Part shown: positions 25,364 through 34,252 of the stretch, piece after piece
Layout: every line of letters begins with the position of its first letter
Position numbering within the stretch: the first letter of the stretch is position 1
DNA from: Rhizobium sp. CB3090
GTDB lineage: Bacteria > Pseudomonadota > Alphaproteobacteria > Rhizobiales > Rhizobiaceae
NCBI RefSeq assembly: GCF_029714285.1
Contig: NZ_CP121662.1
Span: forward strand, 2,790,001-2,854,000
Direction of reading: 5' to 3'
Length of the DNA: 64,000 nucleotides
The notes under the pieces: model-generated
What the model was told of the DNA's origin: nothing
Databases searched by the model: none
The model's input: the letters and a program-made list of their open reading frames with translations, nothing else
Translations under genes and position numbers: made by a program

Positions 25364-26206
25364 TTACTTAACCGCGCCGAAGGTGAGGCCGCGAACGAGT
25401 TGTTTTTGCGAAAACCAGCCGAGGATCAGGATCGGGGCGATCGCCATGGTCGATGCTGCCGAAAGCTTGGCGTAGAACAGGCCTTCCGGGCTGGAATAGG
25501 AGGCGATGAAGGTGCTGAGCGGCGCCGCATCCACGGCGGAGAGGTTCAGCGTCCAGAAAGCCTCGTTCCAGGCGAGAATGATGTTGAGAAGCATCGTCGA
25601 GGCAAGGCCCGGGATCGCCATCGGCGTCAGCACGTAGATGATCTCCTTGGCGAGCGACGCGCCGTCCATGCGGGCCGCTTCGAGGATCTCGCCGGGGATC
25701 TCCTTGAAGTAGGTATAGAGCATCCACACGATAATCGGCAGGTTGATAAGCATCAGCACGACGACCATGCCGAGCCGGCTGGCGAACTGATTGTTGAGCA
25801 GGCCGAAAGCCTGGAACAGCAGGTAGATCGGGATGAAGGCGCCGACCGGCGGCATCATCTTGGTGGACAGCATCCACATCAGCACGTCTTTGGTGCGCTT
25901 AGTCGGCGAAAAGGCCATGGCCCAGGCCGCCGGAACAGCGACGAGCAAACCGAGGATCGTCGAACCGAAGGCGATGAGGACCGAATTGCCAAAGTGGAGG
26001 AAATAGTTCGAGCGCGATTGCACCTCGAAATAATTCTCCAGCGTCCAATGGAAAAAGAGGAATTGCGGAGGCGAGGCGATGGCATCGCCTTCCGTCTTGA
26101 AGCTCGTCAGGAATGTCCAGAGGATCGGGAAGAAGATCAGAATCGCGACCACCCAGGCAGCGACGGAGACGACCACCTTGCGTTTGGTTGAGACAGTACG
26201 AGCCAT
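25364..26206 (-). CDS. smoG: Sorbitol/mannitol ABC transporter permease
   Basis: A 280-residue MalG-type permease with six predicted spans, the first at [23 protein letters not shown]. The EAA loop reads [25 protein letters not shown]. It starts directly after smoF (one base between stop and start), as in the S. meliloti smo operon. It forms the membrane channel with SmoF for import of sorbitol and mannitol. Confidence 0.92.
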   Translation of the reverse strand: MARTVSTKRKVVVSVAAWVVAILIFFPILWTFLTSFKTEGDAIASPPQFLFFHWTLENYFEVQSRSNYFLHFGNSVLIAFGSTILGLLVAVPAAWAMAFSPTKRTKDVLMWMLSTKMMPPVGAFIPIYLLFQAFGLLNNQFASRLGMVVVLMLINLPIIVWMLYTYFKEIPGEILEAARMDGASLAKEIIYVLTPMAIPGLASTMLLNIILAWNEAFWTLNLSAVDAAPLSTFIASYSSPEGLFYAKLSAASTMAIAPILILGWFSQKQLVRGLTFGAVK

Positions 26207-26207
26207 C

Positions 26208-27080
26208 TTAAGCCTCCAGATTCTTGCCGACTGCGCGCATCAGGAAGATCGCGACGATATTGGCGAGGATGACGGCGATGATGCCGCCCGCCGATGCGCC
26301 GCCGACGTCCTGCTGCAGAACGAGCTGCGAATAGACCAGGTAAGTGAGGTTGGTCGTTGCCGTGCCCGGACCGCCATTGGTGGTGACCAGGATTTCGGCG
26401 AAGGCCGAGAGCATGAAGATCGTCTCAATAAGGATGACGACCGTGATCGCACGCGCCAGATGCGGCAGGATGATGTAAAGGAATTTCGACACCGCACCGG
26501 CGCCGTCCATTTCGGCCGCTTCCTTTTGCTCTTCGTCGAGCGACTGCAAGGCGGTCAGCAGGATGAGTGTTGCGAAGGGCAGCCACTGCCAAGCGATGAT
26601 GATGATGATCGAAAACAGCGGAATCGTCTCCAGCCAGGTCAGCGGATCGAGCCCGAAGAGCTTGAAAAGATATGCCAGAAGCCCGTTCACCGGGTTCATG
26701 AACATATGTTTCCAAATCAGGGCGGCGACTGTCGGCATGACGAAGAAGGGCGCCAGCACCAGCATGCGCACGATGCCCTGACCGAAGATCGGCTGATCGA
26801 GAAGGAGCGCGAGAGCAATGCCGCCGACCACCGTGATGATCAATGCGCCGACCACGAGCAGGATAGTGACGAAGAGCGAATTCCAGAAGGCCGGGTCTGT
26901 GACGAAATATTCGTAGTTCAAGAACCCGATGAAGTCATGCGCACCGGGGGACATGAGGTTGTAGTTCAACGTCGAGAAATAGATCGTCATCACCAGCGGG
27001 ACGATCATCCACGCGAAGAGAAGCAAAACTGAGGGCGCCATCATGACGCGTGCGGTAGAACGGGTGTGTAACGTTGCCAT
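26208..27080 (-). CDS. smoF: Sorbitol/mannitol ABC transporter permease
   Basis: A 290-residue MalF-type permease with spans such as VLLLFAWMIVPLVMTIYF and LFVTILLVVGALIITVVGGIALALL. The EAA loop reads EAAEMDGAGAVSKFLYIILPHLARAI. It is separated from smoE by a 146-base gap with two stem-loops, which probably sets its expression below that of the binding protein. Confidence 0.92.
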   Translation of the reverse strand: MATLHTRSTARVMMAPSVLLLFAWMIVPLVMTIYFSTLNYNLMSPGAHDFIGFLNYEYFVTDPAFWNSLFVTILLVVGALIITVVGGIALALLLDQPIFGQGIVRMLVLAPFFVMPTVAALIWKHMFMNPVNGLLAYLFKLFGLDPLTWLETIPLFSIIIIIAWQWLPFATLILLTALQSLDEEQKEAAEMDGAGAVSKFLYIILPHLARAITVVILIETIFMLSAFAEILVTTNGGPGTATTNLTYLVYSQLVLQQDVGGASAGGIIAVILANIVAIFLMRAVGKNLEA

Positions 27081-27128
27081 GGCAAGTACCGACCTATCTT
27101 TGAGCAGGGAGAGTGGCCGCAGACCGGC

Positions 27129-27209
27129 TGAAATAAAAGAGGCCGCCGAAGAGCAGTTCGGACACTCGGCGACCTGAAGGAAGGGGAGCGCTGCGAGACG
27201 CGCCCCTTC
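27129..27209 (-). terminator. Two stem-loops between smoE and smoF (attenuator-like)
   Basis: On the minus strand, the first hairpin has arms at 27200-27209 and 27181-27190 (AAGGGGCGCG with CGCTCCCCTT, one mismatch). The second has arms GTCGCCGA and TCGGCGGC (27166-27173 with 27142-27149) followed by CTCTTTTATTTC. The arrangement parallels 6751-6850 in the other importer operon. Confidence 0.6.
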
Positions 27210-27226
27210 GTACCTTGGGAGGTTTC

Positions 27227-28543
27227 TTATTTCGGATAACCAGCCTTGGTCATTTCACGATTGGTCAGTTGCTGTGCCGACTTGAGGGCTTGATCGACGG
27301 AGATCTGGCCTGCAAGGGCAGCAGAGAACTGCTGGCCGACGGCGGTGCCGATACCCTGGAACTCAGGGATAGCGACGAACTGGACGCCGACATACGGGAC
27401 CGGCTTGACGGTCGGGTGGGTCGGATCGGCCGAGTTGATCGAGTCGAGCGTCATCTTCGCGAAAGGTGCTGCCTTCTGGTAATCCGCATTCGCATAGAGC
27501 GAAGCGCGGGTGCCGGGAGGTGCATTCAGCCAGCCTTCCTTCTGAGCAACAAGATTGATGTAGTCCTTGCTGGTTGCCCAGGAGATGAACTTCTCAGCAG
27601 CTTCGGTCTTCTTCGAAGATGCCGGGATCGCCAGGCTCCATGCCCACAGCCAGTTGCCGCGCTTGCCGAGGCCCTTGTCCGGAGCCAGGGCGAAGCCAAC
27701 CTTGTCCGCAACCTTCGATTGCTTCGGGTCGGAAACGAAGGAGGCCGCGACAGTCGCATCGATCCACATCCCGCACTTGCCGGACTGGAACAGAGCCAGG
27801 TTTTCGTTGAAGCCGTTGGACGAAGCGCCCGGAGGGCCGGCATCCTTCATCAGCTTGACGTAGAAGTCGAGCGTGTCCTTCCATTCCGGCTGATCGAACT
27901 GTGCCTTCCACTTTTCATCGAACCAGCGAGCGCCGAACGAGTTCGACATCGCCGTCAGGAAAGCCATGTTTTCGCCCCAGCCGGCCTTGCCGCGAAGGCA
28001 GATACCGTAGACTTCATGGTCCTTGTCGGTGATTTTGCGGGCTGCATCGGCGATGAAGTCCCAGGTCGGTGCATCCGGCATCTTCAAGCCGGCCTTGTCG
28101 AACAGGTCCTTGCGGTACATCACCATCGAGCTTTCGCCGTAGAACGGAGCAGCATAAAGCTTGCTGTTGACTGTCAGACCGCTGCGGATGGCCGGGAGAA
28201 GGTCATCCACGTCGTAGTTCTTGTCGGCGGTAAGCTTGTCGAGCGGCGCGAGCCAGCCGAGCTTACTCCAGATCGGCACTTCGTAGGTGCCGATCGTCAG
28301 CACGTCGTATTGGCCGCCCTTGGTAGCGATGTCCGTCGTAACCTTCTGGCGCAATACGTTTTCCTCGAGCGTGACCCACTGCAGGTCAATGTCGGGGTTT
28401 TTGGCTTTGAAATCGTCCGTAAGCTTTTGCATACGAACCATGTCGCCGTTGTTCACGGTGGCAATCGTGAGGGTTTCGGCGGACGCCATTCCAGCAAACA
28501 TCAGTGCGGAGCATGCGCCCAGCAGGAAAGTTTTCAATTTCAT
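27227..28543 (-). CDS. smoE: Sorbitol/mannitol periplasmic binding protein
   Basis: A 438-residue secreted family 1 solute-binding protein starting at ATG 28543 (MKLKTFLLGACSALMFAGMASA, then ETLTIATV), with a clear Sec signal peptide of about 22 residues and GGAGGAAG upstream. An earlier in-frame start lacks a signal peptide. Motifs such as PFYGESSMVMYRKDLFDKAGL and WLWAWSLAIPASSKKTEAA are typical of SmoE-type polyol-binding proteins. It binds sorbitol and/or mannitol and is the first gene after smoC. Confidence 0.93.
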   Translation of the reverse strand: MKLKTFLLGACSALMFAGMASAETLTIATVNNGDMVRMQKLTDDFKAKNPDIDLQWVTLEENVLRQKVTTDIATKGGQYDVLTIGTYEVPIWSKLGWLAPLDKLTADKNYDVDDLLPAIRSGLTVNSKLYAAPFYGESSMVMYRKDLFDKAGLKMPDAPTWDFIADAARKITDKDHEVYGICLRGKAGWGENMAFLTAMSNSFGARWFDEKWKAQFDQPEWKDTLDFYVKLMKDAGPPGASSNGFNENLALFQSGKCGMWIDATVAASFVSDPKQSKVADKVGFALAPDKGLGKRGNWLWAWSLAIPASSKKTEAAEKFISWATSKDYINLVAQKEGWLNAPPGTRASLYANADYQKAAPFAKMTLDSINSADPTHPTVKPVPYVGVQFVAIPEFQGIGTAVGQQFSAALAGQISVDQALKSAQQLTNREMTKAGYPK

Positions 28544-28579
28544 ATCTTCCTCCCAGAAGATCAACAATGAGCATTCGCT

Positions 28580-28593
28580 TTGCTCGTGAGCAA
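28580..28593. promoter_or_regulatory. Candidate SmoC operator 1 (palindrome)
   Basis: TTGCTCGTGAGCAA is a perfect palindrome upstream of smoE. Its half-site TTGCTC/GAGCAA recurs at 28686-28702. Likely SmoC binding site; prediction only. Confidence 0.5.
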
Positions 28594-28685
28594 TTACTCA
28601 CTCTTTGCGACAAAATGTCAATGCGAATTCATTGCTGCGTTGCCGAACAAGCAGCTCATCCTTTTGTTTTTATAGGATTATTTTT

Positions 28686-28702
28686 TGCTCAATCTTTGAG
28701 CA
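28686..28702. promoter_or_regulatory. Candidate SmoC operator 2 (palindrome)
   Basis: TGCTCAATCTTTGAGCA is a perfect palindrome with a 3-base centre, overlapping the smoC stop codon. It shares half-site TGCTC/GAGCA with 28580-28593, 93 bases nearer smoE. Confidence 0.5.
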
Positions 28703-29642
28703 GAAACTCAGCGGTCGCTTCGTCGGTGATCAAGCCATTGATCTGATGGCCGGTGACGGCCGCTTTGATAGCCTCGAACTTGCGTCTGCCCTTGGCTATT
28801 CCGATGACGTAAGAGGCTTCGCGCGGCGGAAGCGGCGCACTCGCGACACGGTCGTTGATCGCGTCCGACATCAACTTGCCGTCGCCATCGAACACCCAGC
28901 CGCAGATTTCGCCGGCCGCTCCCCGCTTCATCAGCGCCAGCATCTCGTTCTTCTCAAGAAAGCCATCGAGACAAAGCGGCGCCTCGATGCCCATCTCGCC
29001 GACGCCGACGAAAGTCACGTCGGCCTGCGCGCTGATATCGAGCGTCGAGCGTACCAGCGCCTGCGCATGCAGAAGTTCGCGCTCCTCGGCCGAGGAGACG
29101 AGCACCGGCAACGGCATGGGATAATGGCGCGCCTTGATTGCGTCGGCCATGCTGAAGATGACGTTGTAATAGGCGGCCGATCCGTCCGGACCGATATTGC
29201 CGGTCAGCGATACGACCCGGTGCTGCGGACATTCGATGACCGGCAGTTGATCGACCGCGGCCTTCAGCGTGCGGCCGGTGCCGATTGCCAGCACGATCGG
29301 ATCGCTGCGCTTCAGCCAACGCTCGATTTCCGCAGCTCCCGCTTCGGCAATGCCGACTGTGGAGGATGTCCCGCCGGGATCGCTCGGCACCACTTCGACA
29401 TGTCTGAGCTTGAATTTTTCCCGTAGCGCCACCGCATATTCGAGGCAGACGGCGATCGGATGATCCAGCCGCACCTTGATCAACCTTTCGGCAACCGCGA
29501 GCGAGACCAGCCGCTGTGCCGACTGCCGGGAGATTCCCATGGCGATGGCGATCTCGTCCTGCGTCCGCCCGGCAACATAATACAGCCAGCCGGCTCGCGC
29601 CGCATCGTCAAGCCGCCCCTGGGAATCCAACTTCCTGACCAT
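28689..29642 (-). CDS. smoC: SorC-family regulator of sorbitol/mannitol genes
   Basis: A 317-residue SorC/DeoR-type regulator. The ATG at 29642 (MVRKLDSQGRLDD) is preferred over an upstream in-frame start at 29666. The helix-turn-helix is TQDEIAIAMGISRQSAQRLV near residues 27-46; the sugar-binding domain has IVLAIGTGRTLKAAVDQL and VVSLTGNIGPDGSAAYY. It ends with LITDEATAEFLLKD, like the SorC-type protein at 13424-14413. Immediately upstream of smoE in the same direction, it should control the operon in response to polyol or its phosphate. Confidence 0.88.
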   Translation of the reverse strand: MVRKLDSQGRLDDAARAGWLYYVAGRTQDEIAIAMGISRQSAQRLVSLAVAERLIKVRLDHPIAVCLEYAVALREKFKLRHVEVVPSDPGGTSSTVGIAEAGAAEIERWLKRSDPIVLAIGTGRTLKAAVDQLPVIECPQHRVVSLTGNIGPDGSAAYYNVIFSMADAIKARHYPMPLPVLVSSAEERELLHAQALVRSTLDISAQADVTFVGVGEMGIEAPLCLDGFLEKNEMLALMKRGAAGEICGWVFDGDGKLMSDAINDRVASAPLPPREASYVIGIAKGRRKFEAIKAAVTGHQINGLITDEATAEFLLKD

Positions 29643-29698
29643 CACATTCCTCTGCGAAAGCAGCACCCGTTGACCCGATACGGCACCAGTGCGGCACG

Positions 29699-30154
29699 TT
29701 ACTCAGTTTCCGGCGGGATGACGCCTTTGGTCAAGGTGAAACATCCATAGAAGCGGCGTTCGCCGGTCTGGATCACGCAATAGGCGGCTTTTGCCCGTTC
29801 ATAGAAAGCAAAACGCTCGACCGGCGTCAAAGGCCAGTGCTTGCCTTCGGCGCGATCGATCGCCGCCTGCACTTCCTTCTGAACCTGCGGCACGTCATCG
29901 GCCGCACCCACCACTTCCATGCGCGCCGCCGCATCGGTGATGAACGTATCGAGCGGCATTAGCGACAGCACCGCCGCGACAGCTTCGGCCGCGGATACGT
30001 TGTCGATCCGCAGCAGGTGGCCCAGCCTGGTTTGGCGCGCAATCGCATCGGCGGGAAAATTCGTGTCGACGATCGCCAGCATGTCGCCATGCCCCATCGA
30101 TTTCAACGCATGCAGCACATCCGCATTCAACAGCGGTGAAATTCCCTTCAGCAT
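29699..30154 (-). CDS. RbsD/FucU-family sugar mutarotase-like protein
   Basis: A 151-residue protein of the RbsD/FucU family. The N-terminal motif LKGISPLLNADVLHALKSMGHGDMLAIVD contains the conserved His-Gly-Asp of these mutarotases; the C-terminal part has YERAKAAYCVIQTGERRFYGCFTLTKG. FucU acts on L-fucose and RbsD on D-ribose; 151 residues fits FucU better than the 139-residue RbsD. It lies 56 bases upstream of smoC in the same direction and has no fuc or rbs genes beside it. Confidence 0.87.
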   Translation of the reverse strand: MLKGISPLLNADVLHALKSMGHGDMLAIVDTNFPADAIARQTRLGHLLRIDNVSAAEAVAAVLSLMPLDTFITDAAARMEVVGAADDVPQVQKEVQAAIDRAEGKHWPLTPVERFAFYERAKAAYCVIQTGERRFYGCFTLTKGVIPPETE

Positions 30155-30385
30155 GAACAGGTCTCCTCAAGCTCTTCGATCCGCGGCGGTTCCGACAACC
30201 GCGCTCCTTATTGGGAGCAAAGAAGTAATCGCGGCTCCGATCTCTGTCCATAGCCGTCGTGAACGTTGTCATCCGGAGAACCCAAGGATAAGAACTGTGC
30301 TTCGGATTATGGCTTATTTCGGCCTTTATTGACCGGATAGGTTCGTCGGCATTAACTGATGCGCCGGCGATATTGCGAGGGACGG

Positions 30386-31045
30386 GTGAGGATTCTTCTG
30401 GTCGAGGACGACGATATGATCGGCGGCGCGGTTCGCGACCATATCGCTGCGACTCCGCATGCCATCGACTGGGTGAAAAATCTCGCCGATGCGGCAGAAG
30501 TCACCAGCGCCGTGCATTACGGTCTCATCCTGCTCGACCTTCAGCTTCCCGATGGCATCGGCATCGATTTCCTCAAGAAACTGCGCCGCAAACCGGACGA
30601 GACGCCCGTCATCATTCTGACCGCCCGCGACCAGATTTCCGACCGTATCGAAGGCCTGAACAGCGGTGCCGACGATTATCTCGTCAAGCCTTTCAATCTC
30701 GGCGAGCTTACGGCCCGCATCATGGCGGTGGCCCGCCGTTACAGCGGCAGCCCGCAGCCGACCGTTCGTTTTGCCGATCTCGAAATCGACCTGCCGCAAC
30801 GGCGCATCACGCTTTCCGGCAAGGATATCGTGCTGACCGGGCGGGAATGGGCCGTCCTCGATCTACTCGTTGCGCGGCCGGGCGCCATCGTCTCGAAGGA
30901 CCAGATCGAAGAAGCGCTTTATGCCTTCGGTTCGGAAATCGAAAGCAACACCGTCGAGGTCTATGTCAGCCGCCTGCGCAAGAAGATCGGCAAGGACCGC
31001 ATCCGCACGGCCCGCGGCGTCGGCTATTGCCTGGGTGAACGATGA
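30386..31045 (+). CDS. OmpR-family response regulator
   Basis: A 219-residue response regulator. The start GTG 30386 (VRILLVEDDDM) is chosen because the frame upstream adds only nine residues before the receiver domain. Phospho-acceptor Asp is in LILLDLQLPDG, with acidic pocket EDDD at the start, Thr in ILTARD and Lys in DYLVKPF. The C-terminal winged helix (LTGREWAVLDLLVARPG through VYVSRLRKKIGKDRIRTARGVGYCL) is OmpR/PhoB type, closest in style to QseB/PmrA/TctD. It overlaps the kinase gene by four bases. Confidence 0.95.
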   Translation: MRILLVEDDDMIGGAVRDHIAATPHAIDWVKNLADAAEVTSAVHYGLILLDLQLPDGIGIDFLKKLRRKPDETPVIILTARDQISDRIEGLNSGADDYLVKPFNLGELTARIMAVARRYSGSPQPTVRFADLEIDLPQRRITLSGKDIVLTGREWAVLDLLVARPGAIVSKDQIEEALYAFGSEIESNTVEVYVSRLRKKIGKDRIRTARGVGYCLGER

Positions 31046-32394
31046 CGCGCAAGGGTCTCAACCGCACCAGCATCACCCGCCGCCTGATCGCGGCGCTGAC
31101 CGGCACGGTCGTCCTGTTCTGGCTGATCGCCGTCGGCATCGGCGTCTATGTGGTCAACAAGGAGCTCTCCGAGACTTTCGACGGCGCGTTGCAGGAAACC
31201 GCTCAGCGGCTGATGCCGCTTGTGGTCGACGATCTTGCCGATCGCGATCCCTCTGCAGACCCGCAAACCCTCGAAAATATGGAGAGGGGACTTAACAAGG
31301 AATATCTGACCTACCAGGTGCTCGACGTGACAGGCAAGCTCATCCTGCACTCCCATGATGCACCGAAAACGCCCTACGACGTGCCTCTGAAGATCGGTTT
31401 CCACAACACTCCGAAATACCGAATCTACACCGAATCCTCCTCTGACGGCTCGCTCTTCCTGCATGTCGCCGACGCCTTCAAGAACCGCCGGGAAGCGTCG
31501 CGCGAGAGCGGCGTCGCCCTGCTCTGGCCGCTGCTTGCCCTCATCCCGGGCAGCATTGTCGCCATCTGGTTCATCGTCGGCCGCTCACTTCGGCCGATCG
31601 ACCGGTTGCGATCGGAGATCGCCACCAAGGACGGCGGCAATATGGCCCCGTTGGAGAGCGACACGCTGCCGCGCGAACTCCAGCCGATAGGTCGCTCTGT
31701 CAATCTGTTGCTGGGCCGCCTGCGCTCCGCCCTCGAGGCCGAGCGCGAATTCACCGCCAACAGCGCCCATGAACTGCGCACGCCGATCGCCGGCGCACTC
31801 GCGCAAACCCAGCGTCTGATTGCCGAACTGCCGAAAGGGCCGCTCACCGAACGCGCCGGACGGATCGAGACTTCGCTCTCCAATCTCGGCCGCCTGGCGG
31901 AAAAACTGCTGCAGCTCTCCCGCGCCCAGGCCGGCATCGGCACCGGCGACAAGCCCGCCGATCTGATCGCCGTCGTTGAAACCGTGATCGGCGACTATGA
32001 CCGGGATACGGGTACGGCGGGCCGCATTCTCCTGGAAAACGAGGCAGACGGAAAGCTGATCCGCAACGTCGATATCGACGCCTTCGCCATCGTTATGCGC
32101 AACCTGATCGAAAACGCCTTGATTCACGGTCCGACCGATGACGAAGTGACCGTCAGGATCGAGAAGGCCGGAACGATCCATATCCTGAATGGCGGGCATG
32201 TGTTCTCGCAAGCGGAACTGGCCGATTTGAAAAAGCGCTTCTGGCGCGGCAAGACGAAAGCCTCCGGCTCCGGCCTCGGCCTTGCCATTGCCGAGCGCAT
32301 CGTTGCCCAGATCGGCGGCCGCCTCGATCTCCTGTCCCCCGCAACCGGTCGGGTGGACGGATTTGAGGCCAGGATCATCCCGCCCGAAGCTTGA
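31042..32394 (+). CDS. Sensor histidine kinase
   Basis: A 450-residue membrane histidine kinase overlapping the response-regulator gene (ATGA). Spans lie near residues 18-37 (LTGTVVLFWLIAVGIGVYVV) and 155-180 (LLWPLLALIPGSIVAIWFIV), enclosing a periplasmic sensor domain of about 120 residues. The H-box is EFTANSAHELRTPIAGALAQ; the N-box VMRNLIENALIHG and G-box ASGSGLGLAIAERIV form the ATP-binding domain. It resembles QseC/TctE-type kinases. The signal is unknown; the downstream ROK kinase gene is not evidently linked. Confidence 0.94.
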   Translation: MTRKGLNRTSITRRLIAALTGTVVLFWLIAVGIGVYVVNKELSETFDGALQETAQRLMPLVVDDLADRDPSADPQTLENMERGLNKEYLTYQVLDVTGKLILHSHDAPKTPYDVPLKIGFHNTPKYRIYTESSSDGSLFLHVADAFKNRREASRESGVALLWPLLALIPGSIVAIWFIVGRSLRPIDRLRSEIATKDGGNMAPLESDTLPRELQPIGRSVNLLLGRLRSALEAEREFTANSAHELRTPIAGALAQTQRLIAELPKGPLTERAGRIETSLSNLGRLAEKLLQLSRAQAGIGTGDKPADLIAVVETVIGDYDRDTGTAGRILLENEADGKLIRNVDIDAFAIVMRNLIENALIHGPTDDEVTVRIEKAGTIHILNGGHVFSQAELADLKKRFWRGKTKASGSGLGLAIAERIVAQIGGRLDLLSPATGRVDGFEARIIPPEA

Positions 32395-32486
32395 GGAAGG
32401 CGAGACCGGGAGAAGCGCGGATTGGCCTTGCAAAGACCGGCAAAGGGTGCGAGCAAGCGCGAGACGTTTCCTGCAGGCTAATATTC

Positions 32487-33413
32487 ATGATCGTTTCTTT
32501 CGATATCGGGGGCTCTGCCATCAAGGGCGGCATCGCCTATTCCATGACGGACATCACGCCGCTCGCCCGCCGCCCGACGCCAAAGTATGATTTCGGCGCA
32601 TTCGTCGCGGCCTTGCGCGCCGTCATCGCCGAAGCCGGCGAGAAGCCTGACTGCATTTCCTTTTCCATTGCCGGCGTCGTGGACCCCGATACGCAGGCGC
32701 TCATCTGTGCCAACATTCCCTGCATCGATGGCCGTCGCCTTGCCGCCGAACTGGAAACGGAACTCGGCTATCCCGTCCTGATCGCCAACGATGCCGATTG
32801 CTTTGCTATGGCGGAAGCGATGTCCGGCGCGGGGCGCTGCCACCGCATTGTCTTCGGCGCTATTCTCGGCACCGGCGTCGGCGGCGGCCTTGTGGCGGAT
32901 GGCCGTCTCGTCAACGCTGCCGGCGGCTTTGCCGGCGAGTGGGGCCACGGGCCGATCATCGCCTCCTTCGCCGGTCATCCGCCGGCTGTCATTCCCGCCT
33001 ATCCCTGTGGCTGCGGTCAGATGGGCTGCGTCGACACCATCGGCGGCGCTCGCGGCGTCGAGCGCCTGCACAAGACCCTGCATGGGTTGGAATTTTCCAG
33101 CGAGGAGATCATCGGGCAATGGCTTGATGGCGACGCCAAGGCGGAACGGACGATCGATATCCTCGTCGATCTCGTCGCCTCACCTCTGGCGTTGACCATC
33201 AACATCACCGGCGCGACCATCGTCCCGGTCGGCGGCGGCCTTTCCAATGTCGAGCCCCTGCTGGCGCGGCTGGACGCGGCGGTGCGCTCACGCATCCTCC
33301 GCAAGTTCGACCGCCCGCTCGTCGTGCCGAGCGAATGCAAGGTCGAACCCGGGCTGATCGGCGCGGCATTGCTGGGACTGAAATTTGCCGAAGAGCAAAG
33401 CCATGCTGCTTGA
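32487..33413 (+). CDS. ROK-family sugar kinase
   Basis: A 308-residue ROK protein from ATG 32487 (MIVSFDIGGSAIKGG), which starts with the ATP-binding DxGG motif. The zinc motif is YPCGCGQMGCVDTIGGARG and the catalytic base lies in IANDADCFAMAEAM. No DNA-binding domain is present, so it is a kinase (glucokinase or N-acetylmannosamine/N-acetylglucosamine kinase type) rather than a NagC repressor. It overlaps cutC by 11 bases, so the two are co-translated. Confidence 0.9.
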   Translation: MIVSFDIGGSAIKGGIAYSMTDITPLARRPTPKYDFGAFVAALRAVIAEAGEKPDCISFSIAGVVDPDTQALICANIPCIDGRRLAAELETELGYPVLIANDADCFAMAEAMSGAGRCHRIVFGAILGTGVGGGLVADGRLVNAAGGFAGEWGHGPIIASFAGHPPAVIPAYPCGCGQMGCVDTIGGARGVERLHKTLHGLEFSSEEIIGQWLDGDAKAERTIDILVDLVASPLALTINITGATIVPVGGGLSNVEPLLARLDAAVRSRILRKFDRPLVVPSECKVEPGLIGAALLGLKFAEEQSHAA

Positions 33414-34113
33414 GGTCTGCGTCGAGGATATTGCCGGCCTCAACGCCGCCATTGCGGGCGGCGCAGATCGCATCGAGCTTTGCAGCGCCCTTGCCGTCGG
33501 AGGCCTGACGCCGAGTGCCGGCCTGATGTTGGCGGCGGCGCGTGCGCCCATCCCCGCCTATGCCATGATCCGCCCGCGCGCCGGCAGCTTCGTCTACTCA
33601 GCCGATGAGCTGGATGTCATGAAGAGCGATATCGATGCTGCCCGCCACGCAGGTCTAGCGGGCGTCGTGCTCGGCGCCTCCCTGCCGGACGGCCGCCTGG
33701 ACAGCGATACGCTCCGCGCGCTTGTCGCCCATGCCGGAAGCCTCGGCAAGACATTGCATCGCGCCTTCGATCTCGTTCCCGATATCGAAGAGGCAGTGGA
33801 GCTCGCCATATCCCTCGGCTTCGAGCGCATTCTGACCTCGGGCTGCGAGAAGACAGCCGTGGAAGGCGCCGGCGCATTGGAACAGGCGATCGCCATTGCC
33901 GCCGGCCGCATCGCCATCATGCCCGGCTCGGGCGTCAACATCAGAACGATCGGCAAGCTCTGGCCGCGACTGGCGATTAGCGAAATCCATGCGTCCTGTT
34001 CCGTTGCCGATCCTGAGACGGATGAACGCCTGCTCGCCTTCGGATTTTCGACCCCAGCGGTGCGCCGCACCGACGCTGCGACCGTCAGGGCGCTCAAGGC
34101 ATATTTCGCCTGA
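33403..34113 (+). CDS. cutC: CutC-family protein
   Basis: A 236-residue TIM-barrel protein of the CutC family, from ATG 33403 (MLLEVCVEDIAGL). Conserved blocks are GADRIELCSALAVGGLTPS, MIRPRAGSFVYS, HRAFDLVPDIEEAV, ILTSGCEKTAVEGA and IMPGSGVNI. CutC was first named in copper homeostasis, but its biochemical role remains unclear. The start lies inside the ROK kinase gene. Confidence 0.93.
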   Translation: MLLEVCVEDIAGLNAAIAGGADRIELCSALAVGGLTPSAGLMLAAARAPIPAYAMIRPRAGSFVYSADELDVMKSDIDAARHAGLAGVVLGASLPDGRLDSDTLRALVAHAGSLGKTLHRAFDLVPDIEEAVELAISLGFERILTSGCEKTAVEGAGALEQAIAIAAGRIAIMPGSGVNIRTIGKLWPRLAISEIHASCSVADPETDERLLAFGFSTPAVRRTDAATVRALKAYFA

Positions 34114-34252
34114 GCAAGCACTGCGATTTGACAAGAATTGGTAGAGTGATCAATCGTTCATAAACGCATATTCTGTAGCTATGGATCGGCTGCAGAATGC
34201 CAACCCATTGCAGTTAAGCAGGTTTCCTCTGGAGTAGCTGTAGATCTGAACC

